This document shows positions 1 to 8,726 of a stretch of 60,435 bases of DNA, one piece after another. The translations under genes were made by a program, and so were the position numbers. The notes beneath the pieces are model-generated. The model did no database searches. It worked only from the letters and a program-made list of their open reading frames with translations, and had not been told where the DNA came from. Source of the DNA: Planctomycetota bacterium (GTDB taxonomy: Bacteria > Planctomycetota > JAJSAM01 > JAJVHW01); assembly GCA_024280885.1 (NCBI GenBank), contig JAJRPF010000037.1:1-60435 (forward strand). The letters run 5' to 3'. Position 1 is the first letter of the stretch. Each line of letters opens with the position of its first letter.

Positions 1-64
1 ACTCCACCTCGCTACGCTCGGCTACGTCGCGACCAACGGTCCTCTTCTCCTTGCTCTCTGACAT
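1..64 (-). CDS. Possible 5' end of a gene running off the left edge
   Basis: An ATG at 64 (minus strand) is preceded at 5 bases by an AGGAGG ribosome binding site, and the frame stays open for 21 codons to the window edge. The visible residues are charged and match no family I know. The distal part (about 6-20) closely resembles a mirror-like motif in the repeat region at 60343-60357, so the frame may simply be reading into a repeat. The gene would follow the lipoprotein gene at 135-482 by 70 bases on the same strand. A small 6-bp hairpin (69-84) overlaps the ribosome binding site. Confidence 0.3.
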   Translation of the reverse strand, partial: MSESKEKRTVGRDVAERSEVE

Positions 65-134
65 TCCTGCCTCCTCTCGGAGGCGGCCATAGAGCCCCTG
101 CTACGCCATCGAAACAGGACAGACTTTTCGGTCA

Positions 135-482
135 CTAAACATGCACGCCGGTGACAGGCAGGACGACGACATCCACGATGATCGGGATCGCGATCACGCC
201 GACGACGATCACTCCGATCTCTGCGGGTATCGCGCTCCTCCCCCCGAGGTTCTCTTGGTGCAGATCTGCGCCACCACGCGTGACGGTCTTGTTCACCTCC
301 GGGTAGAAGTCGCGGCTGAGGCGGAAGCTCCATGCGTCCTGCGCCGACACACAACCGGCAACGACGCACGTGAACAGCAATGTCAGCGCGAGTGTCAGCG
401 CGCGCGCGAGACGGGAGGCGTAGCTGCGACGCGCGCACGTGACGGACCGGCGCGACATGATCGCGTGGGCGGAGCCCTGCAT
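135..482 (-). CDS. Small YceK-like lipoprotein
   Basis: This is a 115-residue predicted lipoprotein. The basic N-terminus is followed by a hydrophobic stretch and a lipobox (VAGC, Cys about 44), so it should be lipidated and anchored in a membrane. The mature part has an Arg-Asp-Phe-Tyr-Pro segment and ends in a very hydrophobic stretch rich in Ile and Val that finishes with Leu-Pro-Val-Thr. That layout is reminiscent of the short YceK/YidQ lipoproteins, a resemblance rather than a firm assignment. I chose the start at 482 because an AGGAGG site sits 7 bases upstream. A longer frame from 557 lacks one. It lies downstream of the sigma factor at 968-3766 on the same strand with a 485-base gap. 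Confidence 0.65.
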   Translation of the reverse strand: MQGSAHAIMSRRSVTCARRSYASRLARALTLALTLLFTCVVAGCVSAQDAWSFRLSRDFYPEVNKTVTRGGADLHQENLGGRSAIPAEIGVIVVGVIAIPIIVDVVVLPVTGVHV

Positions 483-967
483 GCATGTGCCTCCTCTCGC
501 GGCTCGGCCGGCAGTCCGATGGTCGGCGCTCGCTCCGCCCCAGCGCGACCCATTCACGACGCCCCCCCCCCTGAACGGACCAAAGCTTCGATCTCTGCGT
601 TGCGCCTGCGCGATGACGCTACTGGCCTTGACCTCGACGCTCTGTCCCCGTTCAGGACACGGCTCGCCGCGCCGACCATGGCCCCCGCGTGCATACCGTT
701 CCTCGGTTTAGCGTCGTTCCTTCAGCGGGGCGGACTCCCCCTCATGAAGAGTCCGGGCTAGTGCGCCGACGCGGCGTGCGGCGACTCCTACTATCTGACT
801 GCAGATCGTTCCCAGACGAGGACCGAACTTCCGAGAAGGCGTGTGCGCCCCCGGGGCGCCCTCCCCCCCGCCCCCCGCCCCCCGCCCACCCGATCACCGT
901 CGCCGCACGCGCGCTCCGGACTCGGAAGCGATCCATCGGGTGCCGCGACGTGGACACGGCGCGCTTC
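483..967. other. Gene-free interval with C-rich (G-quadruplex-like) tracts
   Basis: This 485-base interval separates the sigma factor gene from the lipoprotein gene, both on the minus strand. I see no convincing coding frame. It contains a run of ten C at 562-571 and a striking set of C runs at about 861-893. Read on the minus strand, the second tract gives four closely spaced G runs of three to seven bases. That is a classic G-quadruplex pattern and lies about 75-105 bases downstream of the sigma factor stop codon. Confidence 0.6.
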
Positions 968-3766
968 TCAGCGAGGGGCGCTCTCCGCGGTGTCCACCAC
1001 GACGTGACGCTTGGCACCGTCTGTGAGTTCGACTTCCTCGTGTGGCATGCCGTCAACGGAGATCGTGTAGTTCCCTGGTGGAAGCGGGCGAAACGTGTGC
1101 AGCCCACGTCCGTCGGTGAGGGCCTCGTCCTCGGTACCGGTCGCATCTATCCGCGTGACGGGGAACGGGGAGCGGGCGAGACTGCGCGCGCGATGCTCGA
1201 ACGCGGCGCGATGCGAGCCCTCGTACGAGATCGAAACACGGGCGTCAGCGACGGGAGCGCCCCGCTTGCGGACATCGACGCGCAACCAGCCCGCCTTCAC
1301 GACGACCAGTTGGACATCGGTCACGCGATCCACCCGCAACGACAACGGACGGGGTCCTCGCGTGAGGTATCCGGGAGCGAACGTGTCAACGTCATAGTCG
1401 CCCGCCGACACGTGGCCGCCGATCTCACCATTGATGATGAAGACGGTGCCACGCCCCCTCGCTTCGCCGTAGCGTGGGTCCAGGACCAGCGGGGCACGGA
1501 GGCGGACGCGGTGACCGTACTGATCGACAACCTGCCCCGTCACGCGCGCCAGCCGCGTCACTGCAAGTATCCCAACGTTCGTACGTTTCCCGAGTGCATC
1601 GGACGCGATCATCGCAGTTGCGACGACGGCGCCGCCGTCGGGAAGAGTCGCTGAGATTCGGAGCTCACCGGGCGCGCGCGGGAAGTCCGCGATGCGGAAC
1701 GCTCGCGACGCCCGCTTGGTGAATCCCCAACGGCCGTCGCCCCACGGGCGACGATGGGTTGCGCGGTCCGGGTAGAACAGAATCCGCACATCTGTGGCAC
1801 CGTCCATCGCCACCGGGCAGAAACCCTCCACCGTCGTGGAGTCAAGGAGGACGATCGTGGACTCGACATCGAAGCGAACCGGTAGCGAGTCGTCCTCGAT
1901 GTAGCCCTTCTTCGTCACGCGTAGATTACTGAACGGAGCGCGGTCAGCGAACACGCTCAGGCCCCGCGCGTCGTCGCGCTCCGTGAGTCCGTCGAGTCGA
2001 AATCGGCCGTCCCGCCCGGTCGTCGCGACATGCCCGCTCCCGTGGGATATGCGGACGCCCGCGACTGCGTCGCCCTGCAGGTCCACAACGCGCCCCGCAA
2101 GCCATCGTTGGCCACCCGGTCGCAGTCTCACAGTGACCGCGCGCAAGTCCTGGTCCAGCCAGATCCCGTCCAGGCGTCCGGCTGCATGCCCGGCGGCGCG
2201 CGCGACGACCCTGTACTCGCCGACCGCGATCCCGGAGAGTGTCACGCGTCCGCCCTCGTCGGTCAGTGCGATCGGCGCTGCCGAGCGAGGGCGTCCCAAG
2301 GCGTCCGGTGCCGTCACCCAAACGCTCGCGTCGAAGACGGGTTCGCCGTCGGACGACATCACGGTGACGCGCAGCGACTTCTGCACGCGCAGACGTACCG
2401 TGACCTCGGACACAGGTGCGGCGCGCGTGAGCCGAACCGTCTCGGCCCGGGCGAAAACACCGTCGTGCAGCACCTGAATGTGGAGCGGCTCGTCCCACGG
2501 CAGCGTCGCGAGCACAGCCGCGCCGGAGACGTCGGTAGCCGCGCTGCGACGTCCAACATACGCCGTGGCACCCGATGCCGGTGCACCGTTGTCGTCCACA
2601 ACGCGCACTGTCACGCGTCCACCCCGGGACAACTCGATACGAAACGGTACCGCGCCGGATCGGTCGGCAAGCGACGGGAGAGAAGCGGCCGCAGGGAGAT
2701 AGCCAGCGGCGGTTGCGCGCAGTCCCGTGACCTTCGCGTCACCCCCAAAGGGGGATCGCTCGGGCGGGACGACCTGGAAGCGACCCGGACCGACTCGCTC
2801 CGAGCCGGGTCCGCTGAACGAGCCGTTGACGATCGTGAATGCGAGACGGGCCGCGGCAACTGGTGAGCCGCTCGCGTCATCGACGATCGTCACGTCAAGA
2901 TACGGCGCCGGAACCTGCGGCGTTTCCGGGGCATCCGCACCGAGTACCGGATCACCGACGTTCTCTTGTTGGGCGACGCTTGAGCGCGCGCGTGCCGCGG
3001 CGCGCGTCGACGTCACCATCCGGACCAAACCGGACGCCAGCGCGGGGTCGCGCGGCGCGGGGTCGTCAGTTGCCACCACATTCCTAGACAACTCAAGTCC
3101 GCCCACATCCGACACCCCGCCCGCCTGTCCCGCGTCGGACGCCCACAGATACGCCAGCAATCCAAACACTCCGAGGGCGCACGTAACAGCCGTCAGCTTT
3201 CGCGCGACGGTCGGCGTTGCAGGCTCCCGCCCCAGCGACGCCAGAACCAGGATCGCTCCGCGACGCCGTTCCGGCTCGTCACCGATCAAATCGCTGCGCA
3301 GCCGTGCATGCGCGCGCTGTAAGCGCGAGTGGACCGTCGTCACCGGAACGCTCATCCGGGCGGCGATCTCTCGCGGAGGCAGATCGTCGAACCAGCGCAG
3401 GAGAACGGTGTCACGAAATGGCGGAGGCAGCTCCATCACGGCCGTCACGACACGTCGATGCGTCTCCGCGCGCGCCACCGTATCGGCGGTGGAGGGCGCG
3501 TGATCCCGACGCGCCGAGGCCCGCTCCCGACCGTTGCGACGATCCGCCGAACGGGCCGCATCCCGCCACGCGTTCCGGAGTACCGTCCCGAGCCAGGCGC
3601 GCGCCGACGCCGTCGCCTCCGGGGGATGTGCCAACGCGGCGAGCCACGTCTCCTGCTCCAGGTCCGCCGCGGCCGCCTCGTCCGCGACCAGACGACGCGC
3701 GAGAGTGCGTACCCAGGCGCGCTCCTCCAGGAGTTCCCCGATCCCACGAGTTGTCTCTTGCTGCAT
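968..3766 (-). CDS. ECF sigma factor fused to membrane span and extracytoplasmic CarboxypepD_reg-like domains
   Basis: This is a 932-residue protein. Residues about 15-80 form sigma region 2 (DLEQETWLAAL) and about 105-160 form sigma region 4 with a helix-turn-helix (REIAARMSVPVTTVHSRL), as in ECF RNA polymerase sigma factors. A basic linker leads to one transmembrane segment at about 190-209. The remaining roughly 720 residues should lie outside the cytoplasm. They contain several beta-sandwich repeats of the carboxypeptidase regulatory type, each with a G-x-V-x-D...G-x-x-x-x-G-x-x-V and a late DGRF motif. The start at 3766 begins at the sigma domain. The open frame extends 47 codons upstream with basic, unlikely sequence, and no good ribosome site is seen at either. 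No anti-sigma gene is adjacent. A sensor fused to the sigma factor is inferred, not shown. Confidence 0.85.
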   Translation of the reverse strand: MQQETTRGIGELLEERAWVRTLARRLVADEAAAADLEQETWLAALAHPPEATASARAWLGTVLRNAWRDAARSADRRNGRERASARRDHAPSTADTVARAETHRRVVTAVMELPPPFRDTVLLRWFDDLPPREIAARMSVPVTTVHSRLQRAHARLRSDLIGDEPERRRGAILVLASLGREPATPTVARKLTAVTCALGVFGLLAYLWASDAGQAGGVSDVGGLELSRNVVATDDPAPRDPALASGLVRMVTSTRAAARARSSVAQQENVGDPVLGADAPETPQVPAPYLDVTIVDDASGSPVAAARLAFTIVNGSFSGPGSERVGPGRFQVVPPERSPFGGDAKVTGLRATAAGYLPAAASLPSLADRSGAVPFRIELSRGGRVTVRVVDDNGAPASGATAYVGRRSAATDVSGAAVLATLPWDEPLHIQVLHDGVFARAETVRLTRAAPVSEVTVRLRVQKSLRVTVMSSDGEPVFDASVWVTAPDALGRPRSAAPIALTDEGGRVTLSGIAVGEYRVVARAAGHAAGRLDGIWLDQDLRAVTVRLRPGGQRWLAGRVVDLQGDAVAGVRISHGSGHVATTGRDGRFRLDGLTERDDARGLSVFADRAPFSNLRVTKKGYIEDDSLPVRFDVESTIVLLDSTTVEGFCPVAMDGATDVRILFYPDRATHRRPWGDGRWGFTKRASRAFRIADFPRAPGELRISATLPDGGAVVATAMIASDALGKRTNVGILAVTRLARVTGQVVDQYGHRVRLRAPLVLDPRYGEARGRGTVFIINGEIGGHVSAGDYDVDTFAPGYLTRGPRPLSLRVDRVTDVQLVVVKAGWLRVDVRKRGAPVADARVSISYEGSHRAAFEHRARSLARSPFPVTRIDATGTEDEALTDGRGLHTFRPLPPGNYTISVDGMPHEEVELTDGAKRHVVVDTAESAPR

Positions 3767-3907
3767 ATGGGTGAAACGCCGCCGACCAACGATACTAGCC
3801 CCGCAGCACGACCTTCGCGGCACGCGGAGGGGCGTCGCGACATGCGGTGGTGAGATCACTACGCGGCCACGACACGATCTGCAGCCGCCGGTGGCCTTGG
3901 ACGCCAC

Positions 3908-4729
3908 TCACGGGGAACGACGTGCGGCCTCGATCGCGAGGAGGGCGCGCTTTCGAGAGACGCCCCAGCGGTAGCCTCCGAGTGCACCCGTCGCGCGGAG
4001 CACACGATGGCATGGGATGAGCACCGCGACGGGGTTCGATGCCACCGCACCAGCGACGGCTCGCGCGGACTTCGGACGGTCGATCCGCCGAGCCAGGTCG
4101 GAGTACGAGAGAGCGCAGCCCTCCGGCACCCGCAGTAGCGCACGCCAAACCTGCACCTGGAAGTTCGTGCCGCGAACGAAGAGCGCGAGCGGTCCCGTCG
4201 GCGCACGACGGCCGAAGACCGCGTCGACGATCGGGCGCGCGTCACCGGGGACGAACTCGGCGCGCGGAATGAGTGAACGGAAGTCGTCCCGGTCGTCAAG
4301 CGCAAGGTGACAGACGCCGCGCTCCGTCCATGCGACCGTGCATCGGCCCAGCGGTGACGGAGCGACGCCATGGCGTACGACGAGCCCCTCGCCGCGGCTC
4401 TTGAACTCACCCGGAGTCATCGCCTCCAATGTCACGAAGTGATCGTGAAGGCGGCCGGAACCGGAGAGCCCGGCGCCGAACGTCGCGTCCAGCACAGATG
4501 CCGACTCGGCGAGTAATCGCTTCGCCTCCAGGAGCGTCACATGCTGGAGAAAGCGCTTGGGCGAGAGTCCCGCATGCCTCTGGAATACACGCTGGAAGTG
4601 CGGCGCCGAAAGCCCCACGAGAGCGGCCACATCGGCGAGCAGGGGTTGTTCATCTGCGTGCTCGGTCAGGTATGCCGTCGCTCGTGCGACACGATCGAGA
4701 TCGAGATCGGAGGCTGTGGAAGTCGTCAC
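3908..4729 (-). CDS. Ada-like AraC regulator fused to O6-methylguanine-DNA methyltransferase
   Basis: This 273-residue protein has an AraC-type DNA-binding domain at residues 10-110 and a methylated-DNA-protein cysteine methyltransferase domain at about 120-270. The active-site motif PCHRV is at 239-243 (acceptor Cys240), preceded by the expected Asn-Pro. The enzyme transfers methyl groups from O6-methylguanine to itself. The HTH part suggests control of its own or other repair genes. The N-terminal zinc phosphotriester-repair domain of E. coli Ada is missing, so sensing by that route is not expected. The start is a GTG at 4729 with no clear ribosome site. It is divergent from the gene at 4834, with about 100 bases between them for both promoters. 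The next gene on the strand is the sigma factor, 141 bases away. Confidence 0.9.
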   Translation of the reverse strand: MTTSTASDLDLDRVARATAYLTEHADEQPLLADVAALVGLSAPHFQRVFQRHAGLSPKRFLQHVTLLEAKRLLAESASVLDATFGAGLSGSGRLHDHFVTLEAMTPGEFKSRGEGLVVRHGVAPSPLGRCTVAWTERGVCHLALDDRDDFRSLIPRAEFVPGDARPIVDAVFGRRAPTGPLALFVRGTNFQVQVWRALLRVPEGCALSYSDLARRIDRPKSARAVAGAVASNPVAVLIPCHRVLRATGALGGYRWGVSRKRALLAIEAARRSP

Positions 4730-4833
4730 AGGCGCAAGCGTAGATGTCCTGCTCGGTGGGAGCGACCCGGATCTTGCGATGGACCGCGCCGCGCAGATCT
4801 GAACTTTCGCGGTGCTCCTTCGTTGAGCACCGT

Positions 4834-6336
4834 ATGTCCCGGATCGTGCTCTCAGTGTGCCTGCTCGTCGCGTGCATTGCCACCGCAGCGGCGCTGTCTC
4901 GCCAAGCTCTCCGACTCGGCGTCGGCGACGAGCCTGTGCATGTGGACACCAAGAACCACATCAACAGCGGCGGGCGCTCCGCGAGCACATTCGACCGGAC
5001 ACGCGCCGGGGACGGCGGCTACGAGAGAGGAGCACGTCGTAGGACGCGGCGTCGGCGTGTCGCCCCCGACCGAACACGGCGGTACGGCACCATACGGGCG
5101 TCCGAGAATTCTCCTCTCCTGAGCTACCGAGTCGGCGGCCGTGCAGTCGAGTTGCCGACAAGGGTGCCGCCCGGCTCTGTCGTCGTCACGATCCACACCG
5201 CCGACGGACGTCGCATCGGCAACCTCTGCAACATCGGGACGGACGTGGAGCCCGGAGCGACTGAAACGATCCAGGCGGCGGAGTACCTCAAGATCGCGCG
5301 CCGATTGGCGACCCCAGTCACCTGCGGCTGCGCCCGCGACGCCAGTGTGAGCAGCGAGTGGCTCTCGCAACACCAATCACCCGACGGGCGCTGGCGGACG
5401 GACATCTGCGAGGGCGCGTGCGCGGCGCATGCATGCGGCGGAACGGTGGACGGGACCAACGACGTCGAAACGACGGCGCTCGCCGTGCTCGCGTACCTCG
5501 CGTGCGGACAGACACACCAGTCCGGCGAGGAGAAGGAGACCGTCAAGTCCGGGCTCCGTTTCCTCGAGCAGCGCGAGGCGCTCGCAGGAAGCGGCACGTT
5601 CGGCGACGGTCCTGATTCCCTCCGCGCGGACACGGTCGCCGCGCTCGCGATTACCGAAGCATACGCCGCCACGGGAAGCCGGCTCGTTCGCGGCCTCGCG
5701 CAGCGGTGCGTCGCGAATCTCATCGCACGCCGCGCACCCGGCGGCAGCTGGAAGTCGAACGCGAGCGACGCGGCGGCGGACATCGAGACTACGGTGTGGG
5801 CGGCGTTCGCACTGCGGTCCGCCGTCGCGGCCAGACTCGCTGTGCCAGACGGCACGCTGGAGCGGGTCCTGGACGATCTGCGTGCATTCGGCCCCCGCGC
5901 GAGCGCCACTCTTCGACAGTGCGCGATGCTCAGCGCCGCGCGCCTTCTGCTGAGGGAGAAGGCGGACGAGAGCACCGTTCTCGCCGCAGCACTCGAACGT
6001 CTGGCGACGGCGAACGAGCCCCGCTATTCCGGCGGTTTCGACCCGAAGCTCGCGTACTTCGGGACGCTTGCCACGCACTCAGCCGGTGGTAGCGTGTGGA
6101 AGCGCTGGAACAAGCGGGTGAAGATCGGGGTCATCGATCATCAGGACACGTCTGACAACCTCGCCCACCACGACCCTCGCGGGAGTTGGATACCGCGCCG
6201 CGACCCGCAGTTGGGCGAGAGCAGGGTTCGCACGACGACGTTTGCGATCCTGGCGCTCACGGTCTACTACCGCTACGGCCGCGTGTTCGGATCGGCGACG
6301 CGGCGCGCTCCCGCCTCGCCGAATTCCCTGCGCTGA
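4834..6336 (+). CDS. Secreted prenyltransferase/squalene-oxidase repeat protein
   Basis: This 500-residue protein starts with a short basic region and a hydrophobic segment (VLSVCLLVACIATAAAL), a signal peptide or N-terminal anchor. The body has alpha-alpha barrel repeats of the squalene-hopene cyclase / terpenoid cyclase type. They include WLSQHQSPDGRW followed by a Cys-rich segment, then helical repeats beginning DVETTALAVLAYL, DTVAALAI and DIETTVWAAFAL. The acidic DxDD motif of squalene-hopene cyclases is not visible, so cyclase activity is unlikely. Proteins of this kind are common in Planctomycetota and have no settled role (family knowledge). The start at 4834 is chosen for the signal peptide; the frame is open 30 codons further upstream. 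Confidence 0.75.
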   Translation: MSRIVLSVCLLVACIATAAALSRQALRLGVGDEPVHVDTKNHINSGGRSASTFDRTRAGDGGYERGARRRTRRRRVAPDRTRRYGTIRASENSPLLSYRVGGRAVELPTRVPPGSVVVTIHTADGRRIGNLCNIGTDVEPGATETIQAAEYLKIARRLATPVTCGCARDASVSSEWLSQHQSPDGRWRTDICEGACAAHACGGTVDGTNDVETTALAVLAYLACGQTHQSGEEKETVKSGLRFLEQREALAGSGTFGDGPDSLRADTVAALAITEAYAATGSRLVRGLAQRCVANLIARRAPGGSWKSNASDAAADIETTVWAAFALRSAVAARLAVPDGTLERVLDDLRAFGPRASATLRQCAMLSAARLLLREKADESTVLAAALERLATANEPRYSGGFDPKLAYFGTLATHSAGGSVWKRWNKRVKIGVIDHQDTSDNLAHHDPRGSWIPRRDPQLGESRVRTTTFAILALTVYYRYGRVFGSATRRAPASPNSLR

Positions 6337-6408
6337 GTGCGCGGAGAGACGGTGTTCCCTGGCGCTGAGCACGTCCGGCGCACGGGAGAGCCCACCCCCA
6401 CGTCGCAA

Positions 6409-6458
6409 ATTCCGCCCGGACTCTGCGGCGCCGACGCGGCATCATGGTGATCACGCGC
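6409..6458. repeat. Dispersed intergenic repeat, copy 1
   Basis: This 50-base stretch aligns without gaps to 9574-9623. Shared blocks are ATTCCGCCCG, CGGCGC, GACGCGG, ATC, GATC and CGCGC, separated by unconserved bases with identical spacing (38 of 50 identical by my count). Both copies lie between genes on the plus strand. No coding function is evident, and the pair could be relics of one element or a structured RNA. Confidence 0.6.
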
Positions 6459-6617
6459 AACGCGCGCGGCACGGGAGAACGAGCGATGACCGAACGCGCC
6501 ATCAACGCAGCGCCCAACGAGGGACGTCCCACGCGTGTCGTATGCCGGCCGATACTCGGTGCTGCGTGCGTGCCGGGCACAAACTGTCCGGCGTCTCGTG
6601 CGGGGAGTCGCTGAGCA

Positions 6618-8033
6618 GTGGCAGGACGAGCCCCGCAGAGGACAATCCGAGGGTGGCGACGCTGGCTCTTCGCGCCCATTCCGGCAATCGTCTTCCTACT
6701 CGTTCTCGAGGGTGGCGCCTGGATCGGAGATGCAGTCACCGGCTATCGCGCCCAACTGCTTCGCGGGCTCGATGCCGTCGAGACGCACGTGCAGCCCGTC
6801 CGACCAACTGGCGACCTGCCGTGGCCGGCCCCCACTATCCACGTTCGGCGCACGGAACCCGATGGAACGCAAGAGGAACCATGGCGAATTGGCGGCATCG
6901 CGATTCCCGACTCGATTTCTCAGTTCATCGACGCACCGACGAGTCCCGAGAAGGTGCGCGCCGCGGGCGACCGGTCGGTGTTCGTCGTCGGCGGTTCCGC
7001 AGCGTTCGGGCATCCCTATCCGTTCAGATACGCCTTCCCGACACAACTCGGCGCACGGCTGCGGAAGCGCGGACACGTCGTTCTGAACGCCGCACAGTCG
7101 GGCTGGTCGAGCGCGCGCGTGACCGACGTCGTCAAACGGATAGCCGATCACTACGACCCGGACGTTGTCATCGTCATGTGCGGGAACAACGAGTGGTTTC
7201 ACTGGACGCCGCCGCACCAGCCCTGGGGTGACGGTATGGACGTCGAGAGCATGCGAGCGTGGTCAACAAGTCGCGCCGTTGCGCTCCTTCACTACTGGTC
7301 AGTGCGGCGTGGGATCGCGCGAATGGACGACGTGCGCGCTGCTCGGCTGGAGTTCGCCGAGCATCGAGAGTTGACCGGGGTCGCGTTCGCGCTCGAGCAT
7401 CCGATGGAACGCTACCTCGACTTCGACGCGCAAGCGTGGCTTCAGACGAAGAGGCACTTCTTGGACGTGTTCGAAGACAATCTGGTCACGATGGTCCGGT
7501 CTGCGCGGGACGCCGGGGCCCGCGTGATTCTGGTGACGATCCCGTTCAAGCATCGCCTCTCGCCTGCTTGGAAGCACCCTCAGCCAGAATCGTTCATTCC
7601 GGAACACACAGCGGCCGTCCGCGCGGCTGTCGCCCAGGCGGGCGCTGAGTATCGGTCGGGACAGAACGTTGCATGCCTGGCGACCACCGCGGCGGCGCTC
7701 GCCCTTGACCCGCATCCGCCGATCCTGCACGCGCTGCGCGGAGAAGCCCTCATGCAACTCGGTCGCAACGCTGAAGCCGAGACGGCGTTCGCACAATGCC
7801 GCGAGCAGATGGTCGGCAACCTCGGGGCACGTCTCAGTATCAATGACCGCATTCGCTCCGTCGCCGCCTCCTGGAACACCGACCTGGTGGACGCAGCGCG
7901 GCTCTTCGACGCACGGCAACATGCGCTCGGCGGGTGGTTCAATCGCGACCTCATTCACGACGACAGTCATCCGACACCCGAGGGCCATCGTGTCCTCGCC
8001 GACGCGCTCGCGCAGCGTCTATCGTCGGAGTAG
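6618..8033 (+). CDS. Membrane-anchored SGNH/GDSL-hydrolase-like protein
   Basis: This is a 471-residue protein with one N-terminal transmembrane helix (residues about 17-35). The SGNH motifs are in order: GGSAAFG with the candidate nucleophile Ser127, GNNE at about 189-192 in place of the usual GxND block, and DDSHPTPEGH near residue 452 supplying the Asp-His pair. Between the second and last blocks is an Ala-rich helical insert resembling one or two TPR units. Such proteins usually act as esterases or acyltransferases on cell-surface glycans, but the substrate here is unknown. The start is a GTG at 6618 with a GGGGAG about 10 bases upstream. The 281 bases before it hold a dispersed repeat. 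Confidence 0.75.
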   Translation: MAGRAPQRTIRGWRRWLFAPIPAIVFLLVLEGGAWIGDAVTGYRAQLLRGLDAVETHVQPVRPTGDLPWPAPTIHVRRTEPDGTQEEPWRIGGIAIPDSISQFIDAPTSPEKVRAAGDRSVFVVGGSAAFGHPYPFRYAFPTQLGARLRKRGHVVLNAAQSGWSSARVTDVVKRIADHYDPDVVIVMCGNNEWFHWTPPHQPWGDGMDVESMRAWSTSRAVALLHYWSVRRGIARMDDVRAARLEFAEHRELTGVAFALEHPMERYLDFDAQAWLQTKRHFLDVFEDNLVTMVRSARDAGARVILVTIPFKHRLSPAWKHPQPESFIPEHTAAVRAAVAQAGAEYRSGQNVACLATTAAALALDPHPPILHALRGEALMQLGRNAEAETAFAQCREQMVGNLGARLSINDRIRSVAASWNTDLVDAARLFDARQHALGGWFNRDLIHDDSHPTPEGHRVLADALAQRLSSE

Positions 8034-8166
8034 GTGGAGTGACTCCGGAGCCCGACAGGTGCGGGACCATGCGATCCGAAACGGCCGATCGCCGGTTGAA
8101 ATGAACGCGCACGCGATGAGACGATGTGCCAGTGCGTCACACACCCACGACAACCGGAGGCTCGCG

Positions 8167-8622
8167 ATGGACTTCTTCGATTTTATGTTCCCCGAACAGG
8201 CCGAGGCGACGCATCTACGCAGCATCTCGAACCAACTCCGTTCGAATGCCTTGGCGCGCAACCGGAACGCTCGCTCGGCGGGTCAAGCGGCGGCCGGGAC
8301 GACGGCCGAGCTTGAGGAGTTGCAGGGCGACGTGCGCTTCCTGAGCATGGTGCTACTCGCGGTCGTCAAGCGCCTCTCCGAGGAAGAGACTCTCTCGGTC
8401 GCGGATCTCGCCGATCTCTTCGACGAGATCGACGGACTCGACGGCACGGCCGACGGCGGACTCGACGTCAACGTTCTGCGCGGAGCGCTGGGAGCCGTCC
8501 GCGCGGCCGAAGCTCCCGAGCCGGACGAACCGGACACTGCGGACGAGCCGGCAAATCAGGCACGCCGGGCGCCCGTGTCCTCGCGCCGGCGCTTGCGGCG
8601 CCACCGCGGCACGCGCAAGTGA
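8167..8622 (+). CDS. Small hypothetical protein with a helical centre
   Basis: This 151-residue protein starts at an ATG with GGAGG six bases upstream, which fixes the start inside a longer open frame. Its N-terminus (MDFFDFMFPEQAEATHL) is followed by a helical, probably coiled-coil segment (about 45-85), an acidic region and a basic C-terminal tail. I recognise no enzyme motif, signal peptide or membrane span, and it should be cytoplasmic. Comparable short proteins with an FPEQ-like start occur in Planctomycetota to my recollection, without known function. It sits between the SGNH-like gene and the inositol-phosphatase-like gene. Confidence 0.75.
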   Translation: MDFFDFMFPEQAEATHLRSISNQLRSNALARNRNARSAGQAAAGTTAELEELQGDVRFLSMVLLAVVKRLSEEETLSVADLADLFDEIDGLDGTADGGLDVNVLRGALGAVRAAEAPEPDEPDTADEPANQARRAPVSSRRRLRRHRGTRK

Positions 8623-8726
8623 TCCCCGAGTGACCGAGCGACCGATTGGGTCGCCGATGAGAGCCCGCGAATGATCCGAAGTACGCCGAGAATGTCCGGA
8701 CTCCGTATCGCTGCTACTCTCGGCTT

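Noticed and set aside
689..1654. A 321-codon plus-strand frame at the left end
   Set aside because: It is antisense to the extracytoplasmic part of the fused sigma gene and has biased composition.
4834..6336. Assignment of the squalene-oxidase repeat protein as a squalene-hopene cyclase
   Set aside because: The DxDD catalytic motif is absent and the protein has a signal peptide.
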